Notes: generated by a model from the letters alone, not told the origin. 64,000 nt of DNA from Bacteroides sp. (GCA_014802045.1 JAAVDA010000013.1:1-64000); one strand, 5' to 3'. Shown: positions 53,975 through 62,712, counted from the stretch's first letter. Translations and numbers: made by a program.

Positions 53975-55045
53975 ATGTACGACCAGTCATTAGAACAACT
54001 AATTGATGCCGTAATTGCCGACGGGGTAATTACCGACCAAGAGCGCAGAGTGGTCTTAAAAAAGGCTGCATCGCTCGGCATCGATCAAGATGAGATAGAA
54101 GTCTATCTCGAAGGGCGCCTTGATGCCCTCAAAAAGAGCTATATGCCTAAATCAGGCAAACATGGCGTGGTGAAGACCTGTCCCAACTGCGGTGCTACCG
54201 TTGAATCCGGGGCTGCAAAATGCAAGGAATGTGGCTTCGCCTTCACAGGCATAGAGGCCAATTCCAGCGCAAAACTTCTTGACGAACGTCTTCGCGCCAT
54301 AAGAGGGACCGAAGATGAGGATAATGAGAAAAGAGCCAATATTATCAGCTCATTCCCAATCCCTACAACACGTGAGGATTTGATTGAGTTTATGGCGGCT
54401 CTCGAACCAAAGGCCTTATCAGGTATACCGTTCAAAAAGAACAAAATAGATAAAGCATATTACGAGAAGTATGTGGAATGTATAAATAAAGCTGAACTCG
54501 CGTTGCCTGATGAAAAAGTAGGTCAAATTCATTCATCTCGCTTAAAAGGCTATAACAGAAAATACCATGTACTTTATACTGTCGTTATTTTAGCGATCAT
54601 ATTGATTGTAGGTGGAGTAATCTACACTTCTAATGAAGTCATGCAAGCCCGTGAAGAAAAAGCTGCATCACTCCATGCCGAATATGAAGAATGGAAAAAA
54701 GAATCTATGGTGGAAATAGAAGAATATGCCGAGCAGTTAAATGAACAACTTGACGCTATACCAACCCCCACCGCTAGAAATTGGGAAACATGTGGAGCAA
54801 TGTGGAACAAAGTTTCCTGGTCAAAAAAATGGGACAACAAAAAATATCGTAGTCTTTTAAAAGAGGAAGGCTATTACGATGACGGTTTGGATAAAGATGC
54901 ATTTAAAGCTTTCGCTAGAAAAAAGAATTCTATCGGCGAGCAAATTAAGATGGCGCATCAGCAAGCCCTACGTAACTCAGGAATGTCTAAGACTGATGCG
55001 CACAACACTACTGTTAATGAGTTCTATGATTCAGAATATAGATAG
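53975..55045 (+). CDS. TerB-like / zinc-ribbon / single-TM protein
   Basis: A 356-residue protein with clear layout. Residues 1-55 are TerB-like (AVIADGVITDQERRVVLKKA, the acidic-helix pattern of TerB). Residues 69-86 are a zinc ribbon CPNCG ... CKECG (C69, C72, C83, C86). A helical linker follows, then one membrane segment at about 199-219 (VVILAIILIVGGVIYTS), then a charged helical region and a C-terminal domain with many Trp/Lys. The cytoplasmic-N, single-TM topology resembles EssB/YukC of type VII systems, but I see no sequence match; that is inference. GC falls to under 40 percent in the 3' half. Confidence 0.75.
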   Translation: MYDQSLEQLIDAVIADGVITDQERRVVLKKAASLGIDQDEIEVYLEGRLDALKKSYMPKSGKHGVVKTCPNCGATVESGAAKCKECGFAFTGIEANSSAKLLDERLRAIRGTEDEDNEKRANIISSFPIPTTREDLIEFMAALEPKALSGIPFKKNKIDKAYYEKYVECINKAELALPDEKVGQIHSSRLKGYNRKYHVLYTVVILAIILIVGGVIYTSNEVMQAREEKAASLHAEYEEWKKESMVEIEEYAEQLNEQLDAIPTPTARNWETCGAMWNKVSWSKKWDNKKYRSLLKEEGYYDDGLDKDAFKAFARKKNSIGEQIKMAHQQALRNSGMSKTDAHNTTVNEFYDSEYR

Positions 55046-55097
55046 AATTCAAAATAGTATAATTTTTAGTATTTAGCAAAAGTAACCATTTATTGTT

Positions 55098-55433
55098 ATG
55101 TCTGCTGAAGCCATTAGAAATATAATGCTATGGAAAGTATTTCCGGATGCCTCACAAGAGGTGAACATAGAAAACCTCATCAATACATCAAGTATTATAC
55201 AAGAGATCTTGAAACAAGTGGAGGATTATCATCCATGGATACCTAAGATTCAGGTAGGTGGATTAGATCCAAAGTTAGTCTCTTGTATAAGGGAACTCAA
55301 GGCTAGCACTGACACAAATAGAGATGACCTTTCAAGATTGATTGCTACACTTGAAGATTCAAAAGTAAGTTTGGATAAAATAACCGGTTGTGTTAACAGA
55401 TTATTAGAAGGACTAAGAAATGGGACTATTTGA
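55098..55433 (+). CDS. Small helical protein of unknown function
   Basis: A 111-residue soluble protein, all-helical in appearance (VNIENLINTSSIIQEILKQV at about 22-41; LSRLIATLEDSKVSLDKITG near the end). No known motif. GC is about 37 percent, the lowest in the window. Its 3' end overlaps the SPFH gene start by 14 bases, which suggests coupled translation. The C-terminal heptads may form a coiled coil with a partner in the cluster. Confidence 0.65.
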   Translation: MSAEAIRNIMLWKVFPDASQEVNIENLINTSSIIQEILKQVEDYHPWIPKIQVGGLDPKLVSCIRELKASTDTNRDDLSRLIATLEDSKVSLDKITGCVNRLLEGLRNGTI

Positions 55434-56307
55434 CGCATTCAAAAAGAAAAAAGAGGAACCGGCACCTCACAACAACCCGAACAGCGTCTTTACGCTGCGG
55501 TTTACGATTCCGTTTTTCTCGGTTTTTGACAAAACCAATCCCAAGCTCCGTGCTTTTCCGGTGAAGCTGTCGTGTGCAGGCAGTGTGCAATATCGTATTG
55601 CAGACCCCACACTCTGCTTCGACAACATTCCTCTGGCAAGCATGTCGGCAGGTCAGTTGGAGGAGCATGTGAAAGACTCGCTCCATGCGGCTGTAAAACA
55701 CTTCATCAACTCAATTGACTATATGCCGATATTGCAGTTTGAGACCGAACTGATGCGCATAAACGATGCTGCGAAGCAGTATCTCGTGCCTCAGTTTGCC
55801 GATGAATATGGCATCAATCTCCGCACATTCAACCTCACCGCCATAAGATATGATGAAGAGGATGCCAACTATCAGCGGCTCTATGCCCAGAGTGCCGCTA
55901 CAGCCGACAAACTTGGCAATCATGAGATTGAGAATCTCGAAATGGACCACGAAGATGACCTCTATGAGCGCGAACATCGCCGCCGGTTGCGTAATCTCCG
56001 CGACAATGAAGATCTGGTGGACCGCGAGAATAATCTGAGACTCCGCCAACAGGCCGGCGAACATGCGTTGCGCCGCAATGAGTCTCAACTTAATCGTGAA
56101 GATGATAGCGCCAACATAGACATTGAGCGCAAACGCCGTGAGATGGAGGAAGATATGTATGCCCGCCGTAAGGCCACTGATTCAGGAGCCCGATTGGCCG
56201 ACTCTCTTGGCAAGCGTGAGATGCCGGGTCTTGGAAACCGTCCCGCTCCCGGTCTGGGCAAAGAGAAGCCCTCATCTGCCGACGGTCTTGATCTGGGATC
56301 TCTCTAA
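55420..56307 (+). CDS. SPFH-domain (band 7-like) protein with coiled coil
   Basis: A 295-residue protein. After a basic start (GLFDAFKKKKEEP), residues about 20-150 carry an SPFH-like domain (SVFTLRFTIPFFSVFDKTN, KLSCAGSVQYRIADPTLCFD, ISS-type helix DSLHAAVKHFINSIDY). It is closest in style to the YdjI/virion-core-like SPFH group. Residues 155-255 are a long Arg/Glu coiled coil. The tail is Gly/Pro-rich (MPGLGNRPAPGLGKEKP). There is no hydrophobic membrane hairpin. In that group SPFH proteins usually come with zinc-ribbon partners; here the ribbon is in the TerB-like protein two genes upstream. It may form a membrane-associated ring. Confidence 0.8.
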   Translation: MGLFDAFKKKKEEPAPHNNPNSVFTLRFTIPFFSVFDKTNPKLRAFPVKLSCAGSVQYRIADPTLCFDNIPLASMSAGQLEEHVKDSLHAAVKHFINSIDYMPILQFETELMRINDAAKQYLVPQFADEYGINLRTFNLTAIRYDEEDANYQRLYAQSAATADKLGNHEIENLEMDHEDDLYEREHRRRLRNLRDNEDLVDRENNLRLRQQAGEHALRRNESQLNREDDSANIDIERKRREMEEDMYARRKATDSGARLADSLGKREMPGLGNRPAPGLGKEKPSSADGLDLGSL

Positions 56308-56333
56308 TACGAAATAAAACACTCTTGAAAAGT

Positions 56334-56410
56334 ATGTTGCAGAAGTGATGTCCTCTTTAGCTTCCTGACCGGACAATATCAGTTCTGCAACATCTATTTT
56401 TTTACCTTTT
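56334..56410 (+). terminator. Attenuator-like inverted repeat between SPFH and ATPase genes
   Basis: ATGTTGCAGAA (56334-56344) and its perfect complement TTCTGCAACAT (56383-56393) form an 11-bp stem, with GTCC/GGAC inside, followed by CTATTTTTTTACC. It looks like a terminator but sits inside the gene cluster, 10-85 bases before the ATPase start. Confidence 0.6.
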
Positions 56411-56419
56411 TTGAGCGCC

Positions 56420-59400
56420 ATGACTGAAGAAGAACTTGACCATGCAAGAGAAAGTGCTCGCTCGGGCAATCCTCGCGGTGAATATAATCTGGCTATGCTC
56501 TATGCCGGCGATTATTTGAAATACAGAGCCATCTACACTTTGCGTGCACTCTATCAGGGAATACTGCGCATTTATGAGGCGGCTGTCAACGGTAATTGCC
56601 CCGAGGTAAAGCCGAATGTAGCGGAATATCTGGACGCGTTTAAGGCTCATCCCTCAACAGGGAGGCTTAACGAACTTATCGTAGCCACCTTTCAAACTGC
56701 AACAGCACTCAATCCCATTGCCCTGGGACAGTTGACCACTGCTATTACCGGCGGAATCGCCTCATTGGCAGAAGCCCTTCCGCAGATACTCTGCCGACAT
56801 TATCCTGAGTGGAGAAAGTTTGACGACATTGACAGTTGTGTCAGTCGCTTGGTCACATCTCCCTCAAGCGAGTCGCTCTATGACCTTCTCGATACGATTT
56901 CAACATCCGCTTCAAGAAAAGGGGATAAGACTCTTATAGAAAAACTGCTTGCCGATGCGTTGCTCAAGGGTTTCGAGGCGGCTATAAAACCGCTGGCAAA
57001 ACTCAACGGATATCAAACCAGAGGAGTGTTTCTGCATGGCAACTTTATTATTCCGGTCTATGACGCGAAAGATAATTTAGCCTATCCTTCGATAAATCTT
57101 GGATATATCGCCCATAGAGTGAAGCTTGATGAGAAAAGAAGTGTTTCATTAATGGGTATGCTTGATTTTTTCACTCCCGATGTTTCGAACTTCAATCACT
57201 ATATATCGGTTGTCTACAACATCCACGATAAGCTGAGTCGGCAAGCCGGGTATGCTGTGATGCAGGCGGCTATGGCATCGGCTATGGCTTGGATGGGTCC
57301 ACAGAGATTTACACTCGATGTTGTTGACTATGAGCATACGGGGATAGGCTCCTATCCGGCTCGCTTTCTTCCTGAAAGACAGGTGAGGATAATATCACGC
57401 GACGAAGAGTGGTCAGCCGAACTTGACTCTATTGAAAAGATGATAGAGAAACGGTCGCGCGAAATGCAGTCTATTTTTGAGTATAACCGTATCAATTCCG
57501 ATATGCCCGAACAATACAAACTGATTGTTGTTCAAGATTATAACGGTCAGCTCATCACTGCTCATCCACCCGTTGGCGACCACCCGGACCAAAAAGAAAA
57601 AGATCGGTATGAACTTCAGTTGAAAAATGCGCGAAGGTTTCTGCATCTGCTTGAGCGTGGATATCGCTTCGGCTTGATTTTCATTGTTGGCTCAGGTAAA
57701 AATATCTACAACCCCTCTCGCCCGGCAATTGATTGCACAAAATCAATCAGTTTTCCAGGTCAGCCTTACTTGACCATCCGTGTTGAAGGTATCGATTCGG
57801 ATGGAGATGACTGGCTTATGAGATGGCTTGGGGGCGGTGAAGAAATCCAGCGCAAGCGCAAACAGGCCAGGGACGGTGATCAACAGGACGGTGCAGACGG
57901 AATCCTCACGACAGAGATTGCCGACGACGGCACTGATATTGAATTCAGGATGGATACCGTGAGCCACACCCACGCCTTTGTCATCGGTAAGACCGGCTCT
58001 GGAAAATCTGTATTGCTCCACAATATCATAACCGGACTCGTAAATGCCTATAGTCCCGACGACCTCGAATTATATCTGCTTGACTTGAAGATGGGTGGTG
58101 TGGAGTTTAACCGCTACCGTCGGTTGCCCCATCTCCGTTCGCTGCTTGTGGATAACAGCGACATACAGATTGTGCTCGAAATCATGCGCGACATCGATAT
58201 GATGATGCGCGAACGTGGCAAAGTGTTTCGCAATGCGGCGGTTAGCAACATCAAGGAATATAACCGCGCCCATCCCGACAAAAAGATGCCACAGGTTATC
58301 GTGGTGATTGACGAATGTCATGCCATTTTCTCTATGGGAGGCGGACGTGGAGCTGCAAAAGAACAAAGAGAAATCACCGAGCGCCTTGTAAAGATTGCAA
58401 AAGAGGGGCGCAGTCAGGGTATCCATCTCATTTTTGCCACCCAGACTCTGTCGGGTTCGGAAATTCCACCAGATATCCAGAAAAATATCACCGATTATTA
58501 TCTGCTTAAATGTGCGCCAAGCGATTCTGAAAGCCTTGTGCGTGGAAGCAGTTCAAGAACCGAAGCTCTACCGGTAGGTAAGGTCTACTATTATCATGCT
58601 GATCGCCAAGCATTATTTCAGGGTATATATAACGATAATAATGCTTGTGAGCAGCTTATCTCCGAGGCTTTGCAAAGATATTCAGGCAATAACAGTCACG
58701 GACAGTTCTATTTCAACGGGGCGCAGACATTTGAGCTTAATGCCGGAATTGTCAGCTATCTAAAGGCAGAGGAGGGCAAGACCGTTACCGGCTCACCTGG
58801 ACGCATGATTAACTTGCAGCAGACTCCGGTTATAATTAACCTGCGCAAGGATTACAGTGAAAACGTAATCTGCACAGGTATCAACAGCGACGAACAGTTA
58901 TCTCGCACCACAATTGCCCTTATGGCCTCACAGATATTGGCCGCCAGAGCTTCCGGTATGAAGCTAAAAGTGAATGTGATCAACTGTCTTGATTCTGAAT
59001 CGCCTGCATCAGTTCTACTCAATGAAATGGCAAGCTGTGAACTTATCTCTCTATATCGCCCTACCGACAGCGAGAGCTTGTTGAAACGTATGTGCAACAT
59101 GGTGAGCAAAAAAAACATTACCGACACAACTGTACTCTACATCCTGGGGCAGGAACGGTTTGGTGAGTTGAAACGCGATCAGAAATTCACAGCTGACCCA
59201 GACAATGATAATCTGAATTCGGGTGGCTTACCCGACATTTTTCAAGGCATCAGCTTCTCGACAACATCAACAAATGACTCATCGGCTTACGATTCATATA
59301 AAAAAGCTATTATCTATCTGCTGGAAAACGGACCGACTGTAGGATTACACACGGTAATTCAGATAGATAAGCCGGATAAACTTCTTTATGAAGATTTCAT

Positions 59401-59620
59401 TTCGGCCAAAACAATCAGCGCCCGATTCAAACATATCATAATATTGCGAAGCGATCCTCGGGCAGCAATTACCCTCGGACTAAGCGATGATATCAATCTC
59501 GAATCACTTTCGGCTGACCCCGAACGCCTACGTGCTTACTATTATTGCGATGAAGACGGCGTGGCGCGATTGTTCTCACCATTTGACACTATTTTAATTC
59601 AGACATTAGCAACCATTTGA
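56420..59620 (+). CDS. FtsK/SpoIIIE-type ATPase of a type VII-like secretion system
   Basis: A 1066-residue protein. The start is a Sel1/TPR-like helical segment (GNPRGEYNLAMLYAGDYLKY). A helical middle follows, with no clear membrane segment and no FHA domain. The FtsK-type ATPase comes next: Walker A GKTGSGKS at about 523-530, LYLLDLKMGGVEF after it, Walker B VIVVIDECHAIF (Asp631, Glu632) and a sensor segment IHLIFATQTL. A second FtsK-like domain in the last 270 residues has lost Walker A (ENVICTGINSDEQ around residue 814), as the later domains of EccC/EssC often do. It lacks the two N-terminal TM helices of EssC. I start at the ATG at 56420, not a TTG at 56411. Twelve bases separate it from the first WXG100-like gene. 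Confidence 0.88.
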   Translation: MTEEELDHARESARSGNPRGEYNLAMLYAGDYLKYRAIYTLRALYQGILRIYEAAVNGNCPEVKPNVAEYLDAFKAHPSTGRLNELIVATFQTATALNPIALGQLTTAITGGIASLAEALPQILCRHYPEWRKFDDIDSCVSRLVTSPSSESLYDLLDTISTSASRKGDKTLIEKLLADALLKGFEAAIKPLAKLNGYQTRGVFLHGNFIIPVYDAKDNLAYPSINLGYIAHRVKLDEKRSVSLMGMLDFFTPDVSNFNHYISVVYNIHDKLSRQAGYAVMQAAMASAMAWMGPQRFTLDVVDYEHTGIGSYPARFLPERQVRIISRDEEWSAELDSIEKMIEKRSREMQSIFEYNRINSDMPEQYKLIVVQDYNGQLITAHPPVGDHPDQKEKDRYELQLKNARRFLHLLERGYRFGLIFIVGSGKNIYNPSRPAIDCTKSISFPGQPYLTIRVEGIDSDGDDWLMRWLGGGEEIQRKRKQARDGDQQDGADGILTTEIADDGTDIEFRMDTVSHTHAFVIGKTGSGKSVLLHNIITGLVNAYSPDDLELYLLDLKMGGVEFNRYRRLPHLRSLLVDNSDIQIVLEIMRDIDMMMRERGKVFRNAAVSNIKEYNRAHPDKKMPQVIVVIDECHAIFSMGGGRGAAKEQREITERLVKIAKEGRSQGIHLIFATQTLSGSEIPPDIQKNITDYYLLKCAPSDSESLVRGSSSRTEALPVGKVYYYHADRQALFQGIYNDNNACEQLISEALQRYSGNNSHGQFYFNGAQTFELNAGIVSYLKAEEGKTVTGSPGRMINLQQTPVIINLRKDYSENVICTGINSDEQLSRTTIALMASQILAARASGMKLKVNVINCLDSESPASVLLNEMASCELISLYRPTDSESLLKRMCNMVSKKNITDTTVLYILGQERFGELKRDQKFTADPDNDNLNSGGLPDIFQGISFSTTSTNDSSAYDSYKKAIIYLLENGPTVGLHTVIQIDKPDKLLYEDFISAKTISARFKHIIILRSDPRAAITLGLSDDINLESLSADPERLRAYYYCDEDGVARLFSPFDTILIQTLATI

Positions 59621-59632
59621 CCAACGAAAATT

Positions 59633-59911
59633 ATGGCATCAGATGCAAGTGTGAAAAACGTAGACCAGCTACGTCAGTTCGGCTCCAATCTTAGGATTGC
59701 CGGTGATAATCTTACAACTCTCTTCCAGCGATTGAGTGTGCAGATGCACCAGGTGTGCGAAGGGTGGAATGACTCCAAAAACCAGGCTTTTATGGCAGAT
59801 TTCGAGGAGAAGTGCCGCACAATAACGCAGCTCTCGGAAGAGATGCAGCAGTATTCGCAGTATATCGCCCGTACCTGCGATATTCTCGACCAATACAGAA
59901 CGGCGCGCTGA
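59633..59911 (+). CDS. WXG100-like small helical protein (W-N-D form)
   Basis: A 92-residue protein of two helices with a turn at EGWNDSKNQAF: Trp45, Asn46, Asp47, then Phe53 eight residues after the Trp. The family rule is W-x-G with an aromatic residue nearby; here Asp replaces Gly. Size, helix-hairpin pattern and the position next to an FtsK-type ATPase match ESAT-6/CFP-10 proteins, which are the substrates and adaptors of type VII secretion. Its TGA shares a base with the next ATG (TGATG). No signal peptide, as expected. Confidence 0.85.
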   Translation: MASDASVKNVDQLRQFGSNLRIAGDNLTTLFQRLSVQMHQVCEGWNDSKNQAFMADFEEKCRTITQLSEEMQQYSQYIARTCDILDQYRTAR

Positions 59912-60384
59912 TGGCTGCTGATGTGAAAGTCGACTCCCTTGACTTGCTTAAGCAGTATCAGGGACACTTCCGGAACTTCGCCGATTGCGTGGAGGCCGGA
60001 GTTGTGATGTATCGTGACCGGCTGAAAAAACAGAAGGAAGAGGCTCAGCGCATGAAAAATGACGTTGAAAACCACGCCTCAAACGCACTCGAAAAGATTG
60101 ACTATCGTATAAATCGGCTTGAAGAGCTTAAATACCGGTTTGATTTTGCGAGTGAAGACACCGCGCGGATAGACATAGAAATAGAGAAGTTTCGGGCACG
60201 GCGAGAGGCTATAACATCTAAGATTGAATCTATAAAGGAGAAACTTGAGCGGCAGATAGGTATTCTTGACGACATATATAATCTGACCTATAGTTATGGC
60301 AACAAGACCCGTGAAATGGCCAACAGTGCCAACGGCTCTTTAACCGGAATTATAGGAACCCTCTCAAATTATAAACCAAAATGA
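59911..60384 (+). CDS. Coiled-coil helical protein, LXG-like N-terminus
   Basis: A 157-residue all-helical protein starting MAADVKVDSLDLLKQYQGHF, rich in Lys/Glu/Arg with a long central coil (RLKKQKEEAQRMKNDVENH, then YRINRLEELKYRF). There is no Trp. Its length and start recall the N-terminal part of LXG proteins or an EsxC/EsaC-like partner of WXG proteins, but I cannot assign it. It is coupled on both sides (TGATG with the gene before, ATGA with the gene after), so the three small genes are probably translated as a set. Confidence 0.72.
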   Translation: MAADVKVDSLDLLKQYQGHFRNFADCVEAGVVMYRDRLKKQKEEAQRMKNDVENHASNALEKIDYRINRLEELKYRFDFASEDTARIDIEIEKFRARREAITSKIESIKEKLERQIGILDDIYNLTYSYGNKTREMANSANGSLTGIIGTLSNYKPK

Positions 60385-60833
60385 GCGCATTGCAGACTCT
60401 TGAAGAGCTTTTCGTGAAATATCAGCGTCTCAACCAGATATTGAAAGATAACTGGAACGACGGCACACAGGAGACTTTTGACGGCAATTATCTCTCTCCG
60501 ATAGCTACAGAATGGAGCCAATATCATAGTGCAGTATCCGATATGATCGCACGGGTGCAATCTACCGTTCGCGAAATAGATGCAGACCTCGAAGATCTTA
60601 AACGTGAAGTCAGCGCAATGAATGGGCCATCAGGGTGCTCCCTGAACGGAGATGCGATATATGGAATCTCACTGAAACGTGATGTCATGAGCATGGTTCG
60701 TCACTTTATAGTCCCACAGTCAGAACTTAATTTCGCTGATGATTCATCACTGTGCATGATGGCTATGAAGCGTTTCCAGACATATGATGAGTATGACTCA
60801 CCCCACCTGGTTGAACCAATCTCAATATATTAA
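60381..60833 (+). CDS. WXG100-like protein with C-terminal extension (W-N-D form)
   Basis: A 150-residue protein. Residues 1-75 repeat the WXG100 plan: helix, turn LKDNWNDGTQETF (Trp25, Asn26, Asp27, Phe33, the same Trp-Phe spacing as the gene two positions upstream), helix. Residues 80-150 are an added domain (SLNGDAIYGISLKRDV) with Ser/Asp-rich strands. It is the last gene of the cluster; 40 bases later a convergent ABC exporter gene ends. The duplicated W-N-D pattern suggests a heterodimer such as EsxA/EsxB, with this as the longer partner. Confidence 0.82.
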   Translation: MSALQTLEELFVKYQRLNQILKDNWNDGTQETFDGNYLSPIATEWSQYHSAVSDMIARVQSTVREIDADLEDLKREVSAMNGPSGCSLNGDAIYGISLKRDVMSMVRHFIVPQSELNFADDSSLCMMAMKRFQTYDEYDSPHLVEPISIY

Positions 60834-60873
60834 CCAAACAATTACCCGGATTATCCGGATATAGCTGGAGGGG

Positions 60874-62712
60874 TCAGTTGACAGACTGCATTTCTACCAG
60901 ACGGGTGTAGTAGCCTCCGCGGGCCAGAAGGTCGTCGTGGGTGCCGCGCTCCACTATCCTGCCTTCGTGCATCACGCATATCTCCGTGGCATTGCGGATG
61001 GTCGACAGACGGTGGGCTATCACAAGGGTGGTGCGGTTTTTCATCAGTCGCTCCAGGGCCTGCTGCACCAGGAGTTCGCTCTCGCTGTCGAGCGCAGAGG
61101 TGGCTTCGTCGAGTATGAGAATACGGGGATTTTTGAGAATGGCGCGGGCTATCGATATGCGCTGACGCTGGCCGCCCGACAGACGGCACCCTCTGTCGCC
61201 GATATTGGTGTCATAGCCATGCTCTGTGGCCATGATGAAATCGTGGGCGTTGGCTATCCGCGCGGCTTCCTCCACCTGCTCACGGGTGGCCTCCGGCACA
61301 CCGAACGCTATATTATTGAAGATGGTGTCGTTGAATAGTATCGCCTCCTGATTCACGTTGCCCATCAGTCCGCGCAGGTCGGCCACACGCATGGAGCGCA
61401 CATCCACACCGTCTACCTTCACGCTCCCCTGCTGCACATCGTAAAATCTCGGCAGAAGGTCGGCCAGGGTCGATTTGCCGCTGCCGCTCTGTCCCACCAG
61501 AGCCACTGTCTGGCCGGCACGGATATGGAGGTTCACATCCTTCACCACCGGGTGCAACGGATCATAGCCGAAAGTCACCCCCTCATATGTCACCTCACCC
61601 TCACCTGAGGGTTTCTGAGGATTGGAGGGAGAGGTGATGGGATTGCGTGCGGAGAGAATCTTGTCGATACGCTCCATCGAGGCCATGCCTTTCTGCACGG
61701 CATACATCGCCTTAGACAATTCCTTGGCCGGATTGATGATGCTGTAGAATATCACCAGATAATAGATGAACATCGGAGCGTCGATGCCCGCACGTCCGCT
61801 GATAATCAGTGAGCCGCCAAACCACAGAACTATGGCTATAGTGATTGTGCCGAGAAACTCACTCATCGGGTGGGCCAGGCTCTGACGGCGAGCCACACGG
61901 TTTGACAGCCGGTAGAACCGCTCCGTGCCCTCATGAAACCGCCGCTCCACCTTGCGCTCCGCACAAAACGCCTTGACAATTCTCAGGCCCCCGATGGTCT
62001 CTTCGATATTGCTCAGCAGTGAGCCCCACTGATTCTGCAGTTCGAGCGAAGTGCGCTTCAGGCTCTTGCCGATCTTGCCCATGGCCACACCCGCTATGGG
62101 GAGAAGCACGAGCACAAACAGAGTTAGCTGCCAGCTTATCACTATCATCATGGCCAGACACACCACTATCATCACCGGATTCTTGAAAAGCATGTCGAGC
62201 GAAGCCATGATAGAATTTTCCACTTCGGCCACATCGCCGCTCATGCGGGCTATAACGTCACCCTTCCGCTCGTTGGTGAAGAATCCTATGGGGAGAGACA
62301 CAACCTTGTCATACATAGTGTTGCGTATGTCTCTCACTATCCCGGACCGTAACGGGATGATGAAATAGGAGCCCAGATAAGTCACCCCTGTCTTAAGAGC
62401 CGTCATAATCACCAGAAGGCCTCCGAGAAGAGCCAGAGTGGCTCCTGCACCCCAACGATGGATGGCCTCCTGAGTCACGTAATAGAAATCATTGACAGCC
62501 GTGTCGGCCAGATCGCGGATGCCCACACCCGAGAGAGGCACATAGCTATAGTCCATGCTTTTCAGTCCGAAAAGCATCTCAAGAATCGGCATTATCACAG
62601 CAAAAGAGAAGAGAGTGAGCACAGCCGCAAGCAGATTGCTCACCATGCTCAATATAAGATATTTCTTATATGGAGGCACAAACCTCCTCAGCATTTTCCA
62701 AAAATCATTCAT
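60874..62712 (-). CDS. MsbA-like lipid/drug exporter (ABC half-transporter)
   Basis: A 612-residue fused membrane and ATPase protein. Six membrane segments lie in residues 15-330, with FFTNERKGDVIARMSGDV as the coupling region. In the ATPase, Walker A is GQSGSGKST, the signature LSGGQRQRI, and Walker B RILILDEATSALD with the H-loop in LVIAHRLSTI. It is probably a lipid A or lipid flippase working as a homodimer; a multidrug role is possible. A TAATTTTG box (62724-62717) is only 4 bases before the ATG, so the message may be leaderless or start at a second ATG (62694). Confidence 0.9.
   Translation of the reverse strand: MNDFWKMLRRFVPPYKKYLILSMVSNLLAAVLTLFSFAVIMPILEMLFGLKSMDYSYVPLSGVGIRDLADTAVNDFYYVTQEAIHRWGAGATLALLGGLLVIMTALKTGVTYLGSYFIIPLRSGIVRDIRNTMYDKVVSLPIGFFTNERKGDVIARMSGDVAEVENSIMASLDMLFKNPVMIVVCLAMMIVISWQLTLFVLVLLPIAGVAMGKIGKSLKRTSLELQNQWGSLLSNIEETIGGLRIVKAFCAERKVERRFHEGTERFYRLSNRVARRQSLAHPMSEFLGTITIAIVLWFGGSLIISGRAGIDAPMFIYYLVIFYSIINPAKELSKAMYAVQKGMASMERIDKILSARNPITSPSNPQKPSGEGEVTYEGVTFGYDPLHPVVKDVNLHIRAGQTVALVGQSGSGKSTLADLLPRFYDVQQGSVKVDGVDVRSMRVADLRGLMGNVNQEAILFNDTIFNNIAFGVPEATREQVEEAARIANAHDFIMATEHGYDTNIGDRGCRLSGGQRQRISIARAILKNPRILILDEATSALDSESELLVQQALERLMKNRTTLVIAHRLSTIRNATEICVMHEGRIVERGTHDDLLARGGYYTRLVEMQSVN

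Noticed and set aside
60840-60860. Short CCGGAT/ATCCGG palindrome after the last WXG100-like gene as a terminator
   Set aside because: The stem is short and no T-run follows, so I do not claim it as the terminator of the cluster.
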